DNA of 64,000 nucleotides from NCBI RefSeq assembly GCF_011455695.1, contig NZ_CP015030.1:1849716-1913715 (forward strand), read 5' to 3'. Shown piece by piece: positions 1 through 7,849 of the stretch (position 1 is its first letter; every line of letters begins with the position of its first letter). The stretch is from Mannheimia granulomatis. Lineage in GTDB: Bacteria > Pseudomonadota > Gammaproteobacteria > Enterobacterales > Pasteurellaceae. A program made the position numbers and the translations under genes. The notes under the pieces were generated by a model. The model made no database searches. It had not been told where the DNA came from and worked only from the letters and a program-made list of their open reading frames with translations.

Positions 1-1440
1 ACTGACTAATAAAATTCTCGCATTTTCAATATTCATGCCTGCTAATTTTTCATTAATAGCTTGCTTATCTATAGTCTCAGTAAGATAGCTTTCATCAATA
101 ACATGTTCTAACGGATAATAAAGCATCTGATCGGAAATAAATTCAACAAAGTCCATATTTTTCTCAGACTGTAAATGTTGGAATTTTTGCTTAAGGCTTT
201 CTTTCACTTCGTTGAAATAACTTTCTTGGATCCCCTGCTGTTTAATTTGTTCAATTTGTTGGAAGACCAATGAAATAACCCGATCTTTTTCCGCTAATCC
301 CTTATCGGTTAGCTCAATATAAATCTGAAAAGCACCACGATCGCGCCCAATATTTGCCGTGTTAACCGCCTCAATCTCCCCATCAGATAAGCCTTGTTTA
401 ATTAAATAATCAGACAAAGTCCCCTCTGTATTATTATTTAATACATAGGCAAGATATTCGCCGCTTTTATGTTTGAATTGCTGCTCATCATTTGGAAAAT
501 CAAAGCCAATTACCAACATTTTGGTCGATTTTACCGGCTTATATTGAATAAATACGGACTTATCTTCCTCACGATATAGAGGCTCTGAGGTCTGTGGAAC
601 AGTCAGATTTTTGTTTTCCATTTTGCCCAAGGTTGATGCAGCAAGTTTTGCCAGCTGATCTATCGACTGATTAGAATAGAGTACAACTTTAAACAAATTC
701 GCCGAATAATGCTGTTTATAGAATTGCTCCAGCTCAGTTTGTAATTTGCTATCCGGCTTATCTGACAAGGTTACATTATTACCGACCGCAAATTTAGTCG
801 CAGGATGAGCCGGATTGGAGGTAGCTAAATTTACACTATGCAACAAATGGCCGTCATGCGATTTTGCTCGCACCATTTCCGCATTTACAGCATTCACTTC
901 TTTTTTTGCATTGCTTTCTAATAAGAGTGGGAAGGCAAGTGTATCTGCCATACGAGCTACAGCTTCAGAAAAAGCATCATTATTGACCTGCAGATAGTAA
1001 GCAGTTCGATGGGAAGCGGTTGAGGCATTATTCATGCCGCCATTTTTGGTTAAAAAGGCATCTAAACTGTTGGTTTCAGGGTAATTTTTAGATCCCATTA
1101 ATATCATATGTTCAAGGTAGTGTGCCAGTCCTTGCTGTGAAATAGGATCGTCCATTGAGCCAATAGGAATAATAGCAGACATCAACGATTTATTCGCATT
1201 TTCATCGGAAATAAGCAGTACTGTCATGCCATTATCAAGCTTAATCCCTTGATAGATCGCTTTATCATTCGGGCTTTTATTTATGCTTTCTTTAAGTAGT
1301 TGAAAACCTAAAGGCTGTTGAGCTTGTTGACTAGCGGTCGTTTTTTCTGGATTTTTTGCGACTTCGGCAAAGGCATTTGGTATGACTAAGTTTGCCGCTA
1401 ATACCGCTGCAATCAATTTGGTGGAAAGAGATAATTTCAT
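1..1440 (-). CDS. ptrA: Pitrilysin-like M16 zinc protease (protease III), 3' part cut off by window edge
   Basis: This is an open frame of 480 codons running off the left edge of the window, so the C-terminal half is missing. The protein starts with a lysine-containing hydrophobic signal peptide (about residues 1-26, ending NAFA), which points to the periplasm. It then carries the inverted zinc motif HxxEH of M16 metallopeptidases, seen as HYLEHM about 100 residues in, with a downstream glutamate region rich in Asn and Ala as in pitrilysin. Known members cleave short peptides. The gene lies just downstream of recC on the same strand. The E. coli order is recC-ptrA-recB-recD, so recB is expected beyond the left edge. 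The ATG at 1440 is preceded by AAGGAGC, a good ribosome site. Confidence 0.9.
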   Translation of the reverse strand, partial: MKLSLSTKLIAAVLAANLVIPNAFAEVAKNPEKTTASQQAQQPLGFQLLKESINKSPNDKAIYQGIKLDNGMTVLLISDENANKSLMSAIIPIGSMDDPISQQGLAHYLEHMILMGSKNYPETNSLDAFLTKNGGMNNASTASHRTAYYLQVNNDAFSEAVARMADTLAFPLLLESNAKKEVNAVNAEMVRAKSHDGHLLHSVNLATSNPAHPATKFAVGNNVTLSDKPDSKLQTELEQFYKQHYSANLFKVVLYSNQSIDQLAKLAASTLGKMENKNLTVPQTSEPLYREEDKSVFIQYKPVKSTKMLVIGFDFPNDEQQFKHKSGEYLAYVLNNNTEGTLSDYLIKQGLSDGEIEAVNTANIGRDRGAFQIYIELTDKGLAEKDRVISLVFQQIEQIKQQGIQESYFNEVKESLKQKFQHLQSEKNMDFVEFISDQMLYYPLEHVIDESYLTETIDKQAINEKLAGMNIENARILLVS

Positions 1441-1621
1441 AACGCTCCTTTTAAACTATCACACACTAAAATATAAATATCTTTTGTAAACTCTGACACT
1501 CAACTATGAGGAAAATTCTATACGTGCGGCTGAATAATAAGCAATCACTAAAATAAGCGCTTATCAAAGACAACTAGTCAGCAATTATGCAAAAAAGTCT
1601 TTAAAAACAGCCTCTTGTCGA

Positions 1622-4600
1622 TTAATTTTCTAATTTAGTTTTCTCATGCATCAAGCTAAACCAATCTAATGTAGTTTGATGAATTGTGCCATAATCCAGC
1701 TGACGGCTTTGCCGCAAAATACGGGTTAAGTAAGCACCATCTCGATCTTCAGCTAAATCTGCTATCGTCTTTTCCGGATCTTGCACCTTGGCATTAAAAT
1801 AAGTACTCAACTTGCCATAAATCACCAACTGGACTTGTGATAAACCCTGTAAATAAGCATTAAGATAAATTGTGAATTGCTCATCAGCCTCTTCCCGGCT
1901 TAGCTCATCAAAATAAAGCAAACCTGCCTGTTCCCCATTACGATAATAAAACTTCACCTTTTTATTGGGCTGATAAATAGTCATCAATAGATGATATATC
2001 CAAGCTTGAATTCTATCTTTATCTCGCAGCCCACCTACTCGCCACAGAACAATATCGTCTCCATAAATATTGGCAATATTCGCGGTAAGTAGGATTTCCC
2101 TCTTGCTTAAAAAATAGGGCTGGCTAAATGCTAATACTGCACTTTCTCGCACTAAATAATCGGATAAAGCTTGGCGTATTTCCGAAATTTTACTCAAAAG
2201 ATCTTGTTTTGCCATTTCTGCAAAATTTGATGCCGGCAAGTTACCTTTTAACTTCTCTTTCTCAAAGAAAGTAGCTTGTTCTGTTGTACTCACCGGCAGT
2301 AGATCTTCTAACAAATCGTAACGCTCTAAACCTGACATCGCAAAAATTTCTGTTTCCTCTATGCTGTTATCATATTGCTCGAAAGTAACACCAAGCACAT
2401 GATGGAAAAAGTATTTCACCGGATTTTGCAAAAAGCGAATAAGCAAACCAATCTCTAACGTATGTGGCATACTTTCGATTTGTAACGGCTCATTTAGAAA
2501 ATCTCGATAATCTAATGTATTGGGAATAATCCACTCTGCGTTATAAGCATAATCGTGTGGCTGTGTGAAGTTTTTCTTGCTAAATACAGTTAACGGCTGT
2601 TTTCTCACAAGCATGCTGGAAGCTTTTCCAACTTGTCGCAGCTCTGGCACTAAATACTCATCAATCACATCTAATAGTTGCGAGACTAAAATAGAGGGTA
2701 GCATCTCTTTGCCATCTTTTTGCGATTGCCCTACATAACTAATATAAAACACTTTTTGTGCTGAAAGTAAGGCTTCTAAAAAAAGATAGCGATCATCATC
2801 ACGCTTAGCCCTATCACCTTTTTGCGGTGCATATTGCATCAAATCAAAACTGTTTATCTGCTGCTGACGGGGAAAGTCCGCTTCATTCATACCAAGTAAA
2901 CAAACTACTTTAAACGGAATAGCTCTCATCGGTAATAGAGTAGCAAAATTGACTCTACCTACTAAAAAATTTAAAGTTTGCGCATGTTGATTAAGCTGCC
3001 GATTAAACAGTAATTCAATAATCTCAATCTGCAGATTATCACTAAAGGCGCTAGCTTCCGCTTGTTCAAAAATCTGATCATTTACTGCATTTAACAATAA
3101 AATAGAAGCCGTATTCTCTGCATTTTCATGATATATGCTCGCAATCAACTGTCTGATTGCTTGATGCCACTGTATTAATGAATGTGGCTGTTGTAATAAC
3201 TTCACCCATTCCAATAGATGAGAAATAAAATCAGCAAGCCCACCAACCAGCTCGGCATTTAAACCATAGCTATCACCAAAGGCAAGCGTATTTTCCCAAA
3301 TGCCATTTTCTTCTTTTAGACTTGAACCCAGTAATAAGCGATTTAAGCCGTTTTCCCATGAGTTATAGTTTTGCCAATGAGGTCGGTTAATATCTAATCC
3401 GGCACGAATACCGGCTTTTTTTGCCCAAGTGCGTAAAGTATGGATATGTTCTTGGTTAAAATGGAAACGTTCTGCAATAGCATTAATTTCCAATAAATCA
3501 AATAGATCTTCCGCTTTAAAGTCGCTTTCCTTCATCGCCAATAGTTGCAAAAAACTTGCAATAATCGGATCAATTTGAGTAAATGCCTGATCTGATAATG
3601 AAAACGGAATATAACGAGGATCTCGATTAGCTCCTGCATAGCGAGAGAATACTGCATCAATATAAGGAGCATATTTGTTGATATCTGGAGACATCACCAT
3701 AATATCTTTCGGCAGCAATGTTTTGTCTTTCTCAAACAGATTAAGCAACTGGTTATGCAGCACTTCTACTTCTCTCATCGGACTATGGCAGGCATGAATC
3801 TGAATCGAATGATCGTTGCTTAATTCAGTAATCGTTGCTTGATTTTCTGAACTGAAGATCTGTTTTTTAATTTTATTGAGATTACAATCATCCTCCGGCT
3901 CCACAAATGCATCGATAGTATTCGGCTCAAATTCCATCAGTTGGGCTAAGAAGTCTCTTCCTTGCTTCCCCCAAAGATTTAATAACTTATTGCTTTGTTC
4001 AGCCAATAAATTTTCAAGATCTGAAGTAGAAATTTTGTTGGTTAACGCCAGCTTTTGCCAAACCTTATCCTCAATGCTGTCTCCCCAATATTTTTCACTT
4101 GGATTAAGGAAAAAAATGTGGATATCACAATGTTCGCTTAATTTCTTAAATACAGCTAATTGCAATGGCGAAAAAGCAGAGATACCAAAAATCGCTATAC
4201 GTTTTGGTAATCGGGCTTTTTCCTGTGCTGTCAGATTATCTAATTTATCAAAATAATTTTGTTGCAAATACCCACGGTGCGATGTCATAAAAACCGCACT
4301 ATCGGCATCAGCTTTGAGATCATTAACCAGCTGTTTCCATAATATACTTTGCCATTTCATATCGGCAAAAATAAATGCTTGGTCTTGATGCTTGCCTGCA
4401 ATTGCAATTTTTAGCTCATTTTCGACCGCTTGTAGATTATCTTCTTCCCAATGTAGCAACCAATGAGGGCGATAAACTAAATATTGGTCAAATAATTCTG
4501 CAATTTTATCAGAGAGCTGATAGAGCTTAAGCTGGTATTGCTCTTGATTATTTGGTTCTGCCAAATAATGCTTTAATGACTCAAACTCCGGCTGCGAGAG

Positions 4601-4906
4601 GCTATTTGGCAGTAAACGCATAATCCGCCAAGCCATAGAAGAGCGTTCAAAAATATTCTCTTTCGGCAGTTCGGGAAACAGCAAACGATATTGCTGCCAC
4701 AGAAATGTCGTCGGATATAAAAATTCACAGTTACCCATAATGCCACTGAATTCAGCAATTTGCATTTGTAGCCACTGCGCCATCCCCTGACTTTGAATTA
4801 AAATCGTCTCCGCCTCAAACGGATCTTCAAGTGGGTTCACTTGCTGAACCTTCACAAGCATTTCAGCTAAAGATGAAATTTTATTGGACTGGTAAAGTGT
4901 AAACAT
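1622..4906 (-). CDS. recC: Exodeoxyribonuclease V subunit gamma (RecC)
   Basis: RecC is the Chi-recognition subunit of the RecBCD helicase-nuclease, which processes double-strand DNA ends. The 1094-residue product begins MFTLYQSN, the characteristic RecC N-terminus, and is close to the E. coli length of about 1122. As expected for RecC there is no intact Walker A motif, since its helicase folds are inactive. A longer reading starting at 4960 exists, but the ATG at 4906 has GAGAGG seven bases upstream and matches the family start, so it is preferred. recC follows comQ by 46 nt and probably belongs to the same transcript as the pseudopilin genes. ptrA follows. The neighbourhood matches the E. 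coli ppdA-ppdB-ygdB-ppdC-recC-ptrA block. Confidence 0.95.
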   Translation of the reverse strand: MFTLYQSNKISSLAEMLVKVQQVNPLEDPFEAETILIQSQGMAQWLQMQIAEFSGIMGNCEFLYPTTFLWQQYRLLFPELPKENIFERSSMAWRIMRLLPNSLSQPEFESLKHYLAEPNNQEQYQLKLYQLSDKIAELFDQYLVYRPHWLLHWEEDNLQAVENELKIAIAGKHQDQAFIFADMKWQSILWKQLVNDLKADADSAVFMTSHRGYLQQNYFDKLDNLTAQEKARLPKRIAIFGISAFSPLQLAVFKKLSEHCDIHIFFLNPSEKYWGDSIEDKVWQKLALTNKISTSDLENLLAEQSNKLLNLWGKQGRDFLAQLMEFEPNTIDAFVEPEDDCNLNKIKKQIFSSENQATITELSNDHSIQIHACHSPMREVEVLHNQLLNLFEKDKTLLPKDIMVMSPDINKYAPYIDAVFSRYAGANRDPRYIPFSLSDQAFTQIDPIIASFLQLLAMKESDFKAEDLFDLLEINAIAERFHFNQEHIHTLRTWAKKAGIRAGLDINRPHWQNYNSWENGLNRLLLGSSLKEENGIWENTLAFGDSYGLNAELVGGLADFISHLLEWVKLLQQPHSLIQWHQAIRQLIASIYHENAENTASILLLNAVNDQIFEQAEASAFSDNLQIEIIELLFNRQLNQHAQTLNFLVGRVNFATLLPMRAIPFKVVCLLGMNEADFPRQQQINSFDLMQYAPQKGDRAKRDDDRYLFLEALLSAQKVFYISYVGQSQKDGKEMLPSILVSQLLDVIDEYLVPELRQVGKASSMLVRKQPLTVFSKKNFTQPHDYAYNAEWIIPNTLDYRDFLNEPLQIESMPHTLEIGLLIRFLQNPVKYFFHHVLGVTFEQYDNSIEETEIFAMSGLERYDLLEDLLPVSTTEQATFFEKEKLKGNLPASNFAEMAKQDLLSKISEIRQALSDYLVRESAVLAFSQPYFLSKREILLTANIANIYGDDIVLWRVGGLRDKDRIQAWIYHLLMTIYQPNKKVKFYYRNGEQAGLLYFDELSREEADEQFTIYLNAYLQGLSQVQLVIYGKLSTYFNAKVQDPEKTIADLAEDRDGAYLTRILRQSRQLDYGTIHQTTLDWFSLMHEKTKLEN

Positions 4907-4952
4907 AATAACCTCTCTGAAGGAATTATTGTCCACGAAAGCGAGAGGTGAT

Positions 4953-5249
4953 TCAATCATTATTCAGCTCAATTTTTCCAAGCGGAAAACGAACACTTTG
5001 CTGATTTGATGAACATTGAATTTGATAATATACGCTATTTTGTGTCAGACTGCTTTCACATTCTAAACGGGCTAATTTTAAAGCGATCTGATTTTCTAAA
5101 ATTTGTACTGCTTGCTGTTGTTGAAACTGCTTATTCAACAGCCGGTTTTGAACCGACTGCCATTGGCTAAATACCAACACAATAACCGCAAATAAGCTGA
5201 TTGCAACTAATAATGAAATGGTAGTTTCTGCCTTGTATTTATTCATCAA
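4953..5249 (-). CDS. comQ: Minor pseudopilin ComQ (PpdC-like)
   Basis: This small protein of 98 residues has one N-terminal hydrophobic helix (about residues 10-27, rich in Leu, Val and Ile). A periplasmic stretch with two cysteines follows (LECESS and QIQCSS). It resembles the last of four minor pseudopilins found upstream of recC in Pasteurellaceae (comNOPQ) and enterics (ppdC). Such proteins are thought to prime the type IV-like pilus that pulls DNA in during natural competence. The leader is unusual: the E at residue 8 and T-T-I-S-L-L are pilin-like, but there is no classic Gly-Phe cleavage site. Its start overlaps the end of comP by 11 nt, implying translational coupling. The assignment rests mainly on position and topology. 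Confidence 0.75.
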   Translation of the reverse strand: MMNKYKAETTISLLVAISLFAVIVLVFSQWQSVQNRLLNKQFQQQQAVQILENQIALKLARLECESSLTQNSVYYQIQCSSNQQSVRFPLGKIELNND

Positions 5250-5922
5250 CTACCCCAAGGAAATTTTCCGAATTCGGCAAATAATCCCAATAGGAATATT
5301 TCATTTCCAAATTCGCCAGTACTTCTTTTTTAAAGGTTAAATTACGTTCTTCCCGCTCGTTATCATAAGAAGAATAAAGCGTGCCATACATCCTTTTCCC
5401 TGTAATATCAAAGAGATAGTCTGTAATCACAATACCATAAAAATTTTGCGGTAAAGTTTCATTAATTTCATTTTGAGCTATCACAATTTTAGGATCATCT
5501 ATCGTACTTTCAGGCAACTCGGACAGCTTTCGAATAAAATAAATTTCCTCTTTTTTCACATTAGATAAATCAAGATAATCTTCTAATCTTTTGAAATGAA
5601 TATACTTTTCTTTCGTCGGCTTTTTATCTTTAAATAAGCTATTAAATCGACAAGAAAATTGATAAACCAAAAAATAAGAACTCTTTGATGATATCTCCTT
5701 TTGATTAATTACTACTTTCTTTAAATCATGGCAAATTTCACTTTTATCTTTTTGGTAAAGATGGATAAACTGAGAATTATCTAAAAGAGCTTTTTCAGCG
5801 TAAAAATGCCCAATTGCACTTTGTTGAATAAATTTATCTTTACTGAGAAATAAAATAGATAAGATAGAAGCAATCAGTATTAATGCCACCAATAAAACAC
5901 TACCGTTTTGAGCTTTTTTCAT
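5239..5922 (-). CDS. comP: Competence pseudopilin-like protein ComP (YgdB-like)
   Basis: The 227-residue protein starts MKKAQNGSVLLVALILIA, a PilX/YgdB-type prepilin leader: a short basic stretch, then Gly-Ser at the peptidase site, followed by a hydrophobic helix (about residues 8-26). The remainder is a hydrophilic periplasmic domain with two cysteines (SEICHDLKK and QFSCRFNS) that could form a disulphide. It is the third gene of the comNOPQ cluster. About 100 nt separate it from comO, and its end overlaps comQ. In Haemophilus influenzae the matching genes are induced at competence through a CRP-S promoter. The sequence is poorly conserved, so the name is given by gene order. Confidence 0.75.
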   Translation of the reverse strand: MKKAQNGSVLLVALILIASILSILFLSKDKFIQQSAIGHFYAEKALLDNSQFIHLYQKDKSEICHDLKKVVINQKEISSKSSYFLVYQFSCRFNSLFKDKKPTKEKYIHFKRLEDYLDLSNVKKEEIYFIRKLSELPESTIDDPKIVIAQNEINETLPQNFYGIVITDYLFDITGKRMYGTLYSSYDNEREERNLTFKKEVLANLEMKYSYWDYLPNSENFLGVVDE

Positions 5923-6020
5923 TTTTCCTCTAATGATTTAATAAGAAAACATAACTTTTTACAGTATAAAAAACATTCTCTTCTCTTATAGATTCTAATT
6001 CCAATTCTACCTGCAATAGA

Positions 6021-6623
6021 CTATTGAATTTTTTTCCAGCTAAATGCTAATTGATTTACTTTAAAGTTATCAACTGAGGTAAATTTACTCCAACTACCCT
6101 GACAGCTATTTAATAACTTTTGGCATTCATCCTTAATACAATTATCAAAATTGCCAGAAAAGGTATAAATTTCTTTATTCTCTAATTTAAAGGCAAACAC
6201 CTCTTTTAAAATATCTTTTGTTTGATTTAAATCCGCTACTCTACAAGCGGTCATTTTTGTTCTACGATTTCCCAAACAGCCGTCTTGATTTAAATCATAA
6301 AATGCAATTAAACAACCTTTATGAGGAATATTCACGCTTCGCCCATTTAGCTGAAATAAATCAAAATTACTGTCTTCTCTCTTATCGCCTTGATAACCAA
6401 TATGTTGAAAATGCTGCCGGAAATAATGCAATAATTGATGAGCTTCCGACTGTAAATAAAGTTGCTCTTTTTGCTTAATTTGCATACGGTAAAAATTACT
6501 ATAAAGACTTGAAAGTAGCAATAATAAAAAAGCAGCTAAAGCACTTGTAATTAATATTTCTACTAAACTAAATGCAGATTGATTAATCCTTACAGGTGCT
6601 ACGTTTACCTTTTTCTGCCACAT
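6021..6623 (-). CDS. comO: Minor pseudopilin ComO (PpdB-like)
   Basis: The protein carries a type IV prepilin signature: a short basic leader, then AFSLVEILITSALAAF, where cleavage would follow Ala and leave N-methyl-Phe with the conserved Glu at +5. A soluble domain with several cysteines follows (CLIAF, DGCLGN, DNCIKDEC, NSCQGS). The ATG at 6623 gives a 200-residue product with a normal-length leader and a weak GGGA site 7 nt upstream. An upstream ATG at 6659 would add 12 residues but has its AAGAGA too close to be useful. The gene start overlaps the end of comN, so the two are probably coupled. The role is as a minor pilus component for DNA uptake, inferred from family and operon. Confidence 0.78.
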   Translation of the reverse strand: MWQKKVNVAPVRINQSAFSLVEILITSALAAFLLLLLSSLYSNFYRMQIKQKEQLYLQSEAHQLLHYFRQHFQHIGYQGDKREDSNFDLFQLNGRSVNIPHKGCLIAFYDLNQDGCLGNRRTKMTACRVADLNQTKDILKEVFAFKLENKEIYTFSGNFDNCIKDECQKLLNSCQGSWSKFTSVDNFKVNQLAFSWKKIQ

Positions 6624-7104
6624 ATACACGTCCCAATTGCTCAAATTGCAAAATGTCATTCTCTTGATTTAAACTCATATAGATACATTTAGATTCTAAT
6701 TGACCACTTACGCCATCAATATTAATAAAGGATTTTGGGAATAAACTTTTATTCTTTAATACAATATTTTTATGGGTTGGAAGATAAAGATGATATTCTT
6801 CATTTAAGGAGCAAAATTGTTTATTTAAACAATCACAAATAATCTGTATATTGTTATTTACCGGTTTCCTCACAGCAATCATGCACCATTTTTGGTTATT
6901 TTGAGAAAGAGTTAAAGTGTAATTTCGCTTGCTATAACGAGCTTTTGTTTGAATTTGATAAATAAAAGACTGAATATTTTCAATTTCACTATTTAATGCT
7001 ACTCTATCTTTAAAAGTAAAAATGATTGGTGAGATGAAATAAACAACAATAACCATAATTACCATTGTAATTAATAGTTCAATTAAGGTAATTGCTTTAT
7101 ACAT
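6583..7104 (-). CDS. comN: Minor pseudopilin ComN (PpdA-like, GspH/FimT type)
   Basis: This is the first gene of the comNOPQ-recC cluster. The 173-residue product begins MYKAITLIELLITMVIMVIV, an unmistakable prepilin N-terminus: cleavage after Ala5 would expose Ile-Thr-Leu-Ile-Glu, with Glu at +5 of the mature protein. The body is a GspH/FimT-like periplasmic domain with several cysteines (QKWCMIAV, IICDCLNKQFC, SKCIYM). No conventional free Shine-Dalgarno site precedes the ATG. Instead a terminator-like hairpin ends in a T run that abuts the start codon, and the only purine-rich stretch (GAGGG) sits inside its 3' arm. A CRP-S competence site lies about 75 nt upstream of the start. Confidence 0.82.
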   Translation of the reverse strand: MYKAITLIELLITMVIMVIVVYFISPIIFTFKDRVALNSEIENIQSFIYQIQTKARYSKRNYTLTLSQNNQKWCMIAVRKPVNNNIQIICDCLNKQFCSLNEEYHLYLPTHKNIVLKNKSLFPKSFINIDGVSGQLESKCIYMSLNQENDILQFEQLGRVYVAEKGKRSTCKD

Positions 7105-7130
7105 AAAAAATGCCCTCTTTATGAGGGCAT
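7104..7130 (-). terminator. Terminator-like hairpin abutting the comN start codon
   Basis: On the minus strand ATGCCCTC pairs with GAGGGCAT around a five-base loop (ATAAA), followed immediately by six T and then the comN ATG. It sits downstream of fabA on the same strand and probably ends fabA transcription. However, the predicted comN promoter lies upstream of it, so it is also part of the comN leader. The GAGGG of the 3' arm is the only possible ribosome site for comN. Confidence 0.75.
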
Positions 7131-7170
7131 CTTATAAATTAAGAGATTTTTGTAAATAAGAGGAAATTAA

Positions 7171-7192
7171 TTTTTCGACACAGATCGCAAAA
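7171..7192 (-). promoter_or_regulatory. CRP-S (Sxy-dependent competence) site for comNOPQ-recC
   Basis: The core on the minus strand is TGCGATCTGTGTCGAA, fitting the CRP-S pattern TGCGA-N6-TCGCA with one change in the last half-site. It is flanked by T and A runs, as in known Pasteurellaceae CRP-S sites. A possible -10 box (TACAAA, 7149-7154) lies about 30 bp downstream, the class II arrangement. CRP-S sites need both CRP-cAMP and Sxy/TfoX. Confidence 0.8.
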
Positions 7193-7206
7193 TTAATATT
7201 TTTTCA

Positions 7207-7737
7207 TTAAAAAACGGTAGTATCTTGGAATAAACCTACTTTCAGATCTGTTGCAGCGTAGATTACTCTACCATCCACCTCAACTTCACCATCGGCTACA
7301 CCCATTACCAATTTACGGTTCACAACACGTTTCATATGAATACGGTAAGTTACTTTTTTCGCTGTCGGTAAAATTTGCCCAGTGAATTTTACTTCACCTA
7401 CCCCTAACGCTCGTCCTTTTCCTTCACCGCCAATCCAGCCAAGGTAGAAACCAACCAATTGCCACATCGCGTCCAAGCCCAAACAACCTGGCATAACAGG
7501 ATCATTAATAAAGTGACAATTAAAAAACCATAAATCTGGCTTAATATCGAATTCAGCCTCAATATAACCTTTTTCAAAATTACCTTTTTCTGTATTCATT
7601 TCAATGATGCGATCCATCATTAGCATTGGTGGGGCAGGTAATTGGGGACCTTTTTCACCGAATAATTCTCCTTTACCTGAAAGTAAAAGCTCTTCATAGG
7701 TGTAGCTTGGCTTAATAATGGGTGTACAGCTGTTCAT
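7207..7737 (-). CDS. fabA: 3-hydroxydecanoyl-[ACP] dehydratase/isomerase FabA
   Basis: FabA dehydrates 3-hydroxyacyl-ACP and isomerises trans-2- to cis-3-decenoyl-ACP, the branch point to unsaturated fatty acids. The 176-residue protein has the hot-dog fold signature: the active-site His75 lies in FNCHFINDP and the catalytic Asp89 in [11 protein letters not shown]. These correspond to His70 and Asp84 of E. coli, shifted by five residues. The next gene upstream on the same strand is lonH, and the order fabA-lonH-matP-ompA is the same as in E. coli. An AGGA lies about 11 nt before the ATG, separated by an A run. The intrinsic hairpin at 7104-7130 is the likely terminator. Confidence 0.97.
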   Translation of the reverse strand: MNSCTPIIKPSYTYEELLLSGKGELFGEKGPQLPAPPMLMMDRIIEMNTEKGNFEKGYIEAEFDIKPDLWFFNCHFINDPVMPGCLGLDAMWQLVGFYLGWIGGEGKGRALGVGEVKFTGQILPTAKKVTYRIHMKRVVNRKLVMGVADGEVEVDGRVIYAATDLKVGLFQDTTVF

Positions 7738-7849
7738 TTTTTTTAAAATCCTATAAATAGAAAAAAGCCTGTTATATCAATGGCTATGAAATATAGCTCA
7801 TAGTAACAGACTTTTAGTTCAGTGAACAGTTGTAAGCTGTCTTGTCGGA

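Noticed and set aside
815..997. Plus-strand 60-codon frame opposite ptrA
   Set aside because: The minus strand carries an uninterrupted M16 protease frame with signal peptide and HxxEH, so the plus frame is a shadow.
4907..4960. N-terminal extension of recC to 4960 (MIESPLAF...)
   Set aside because: The family start MFTLYQSN at 4906 has a proper ribosome site (GAGAGG) and the extension overlaps the end of comQ.
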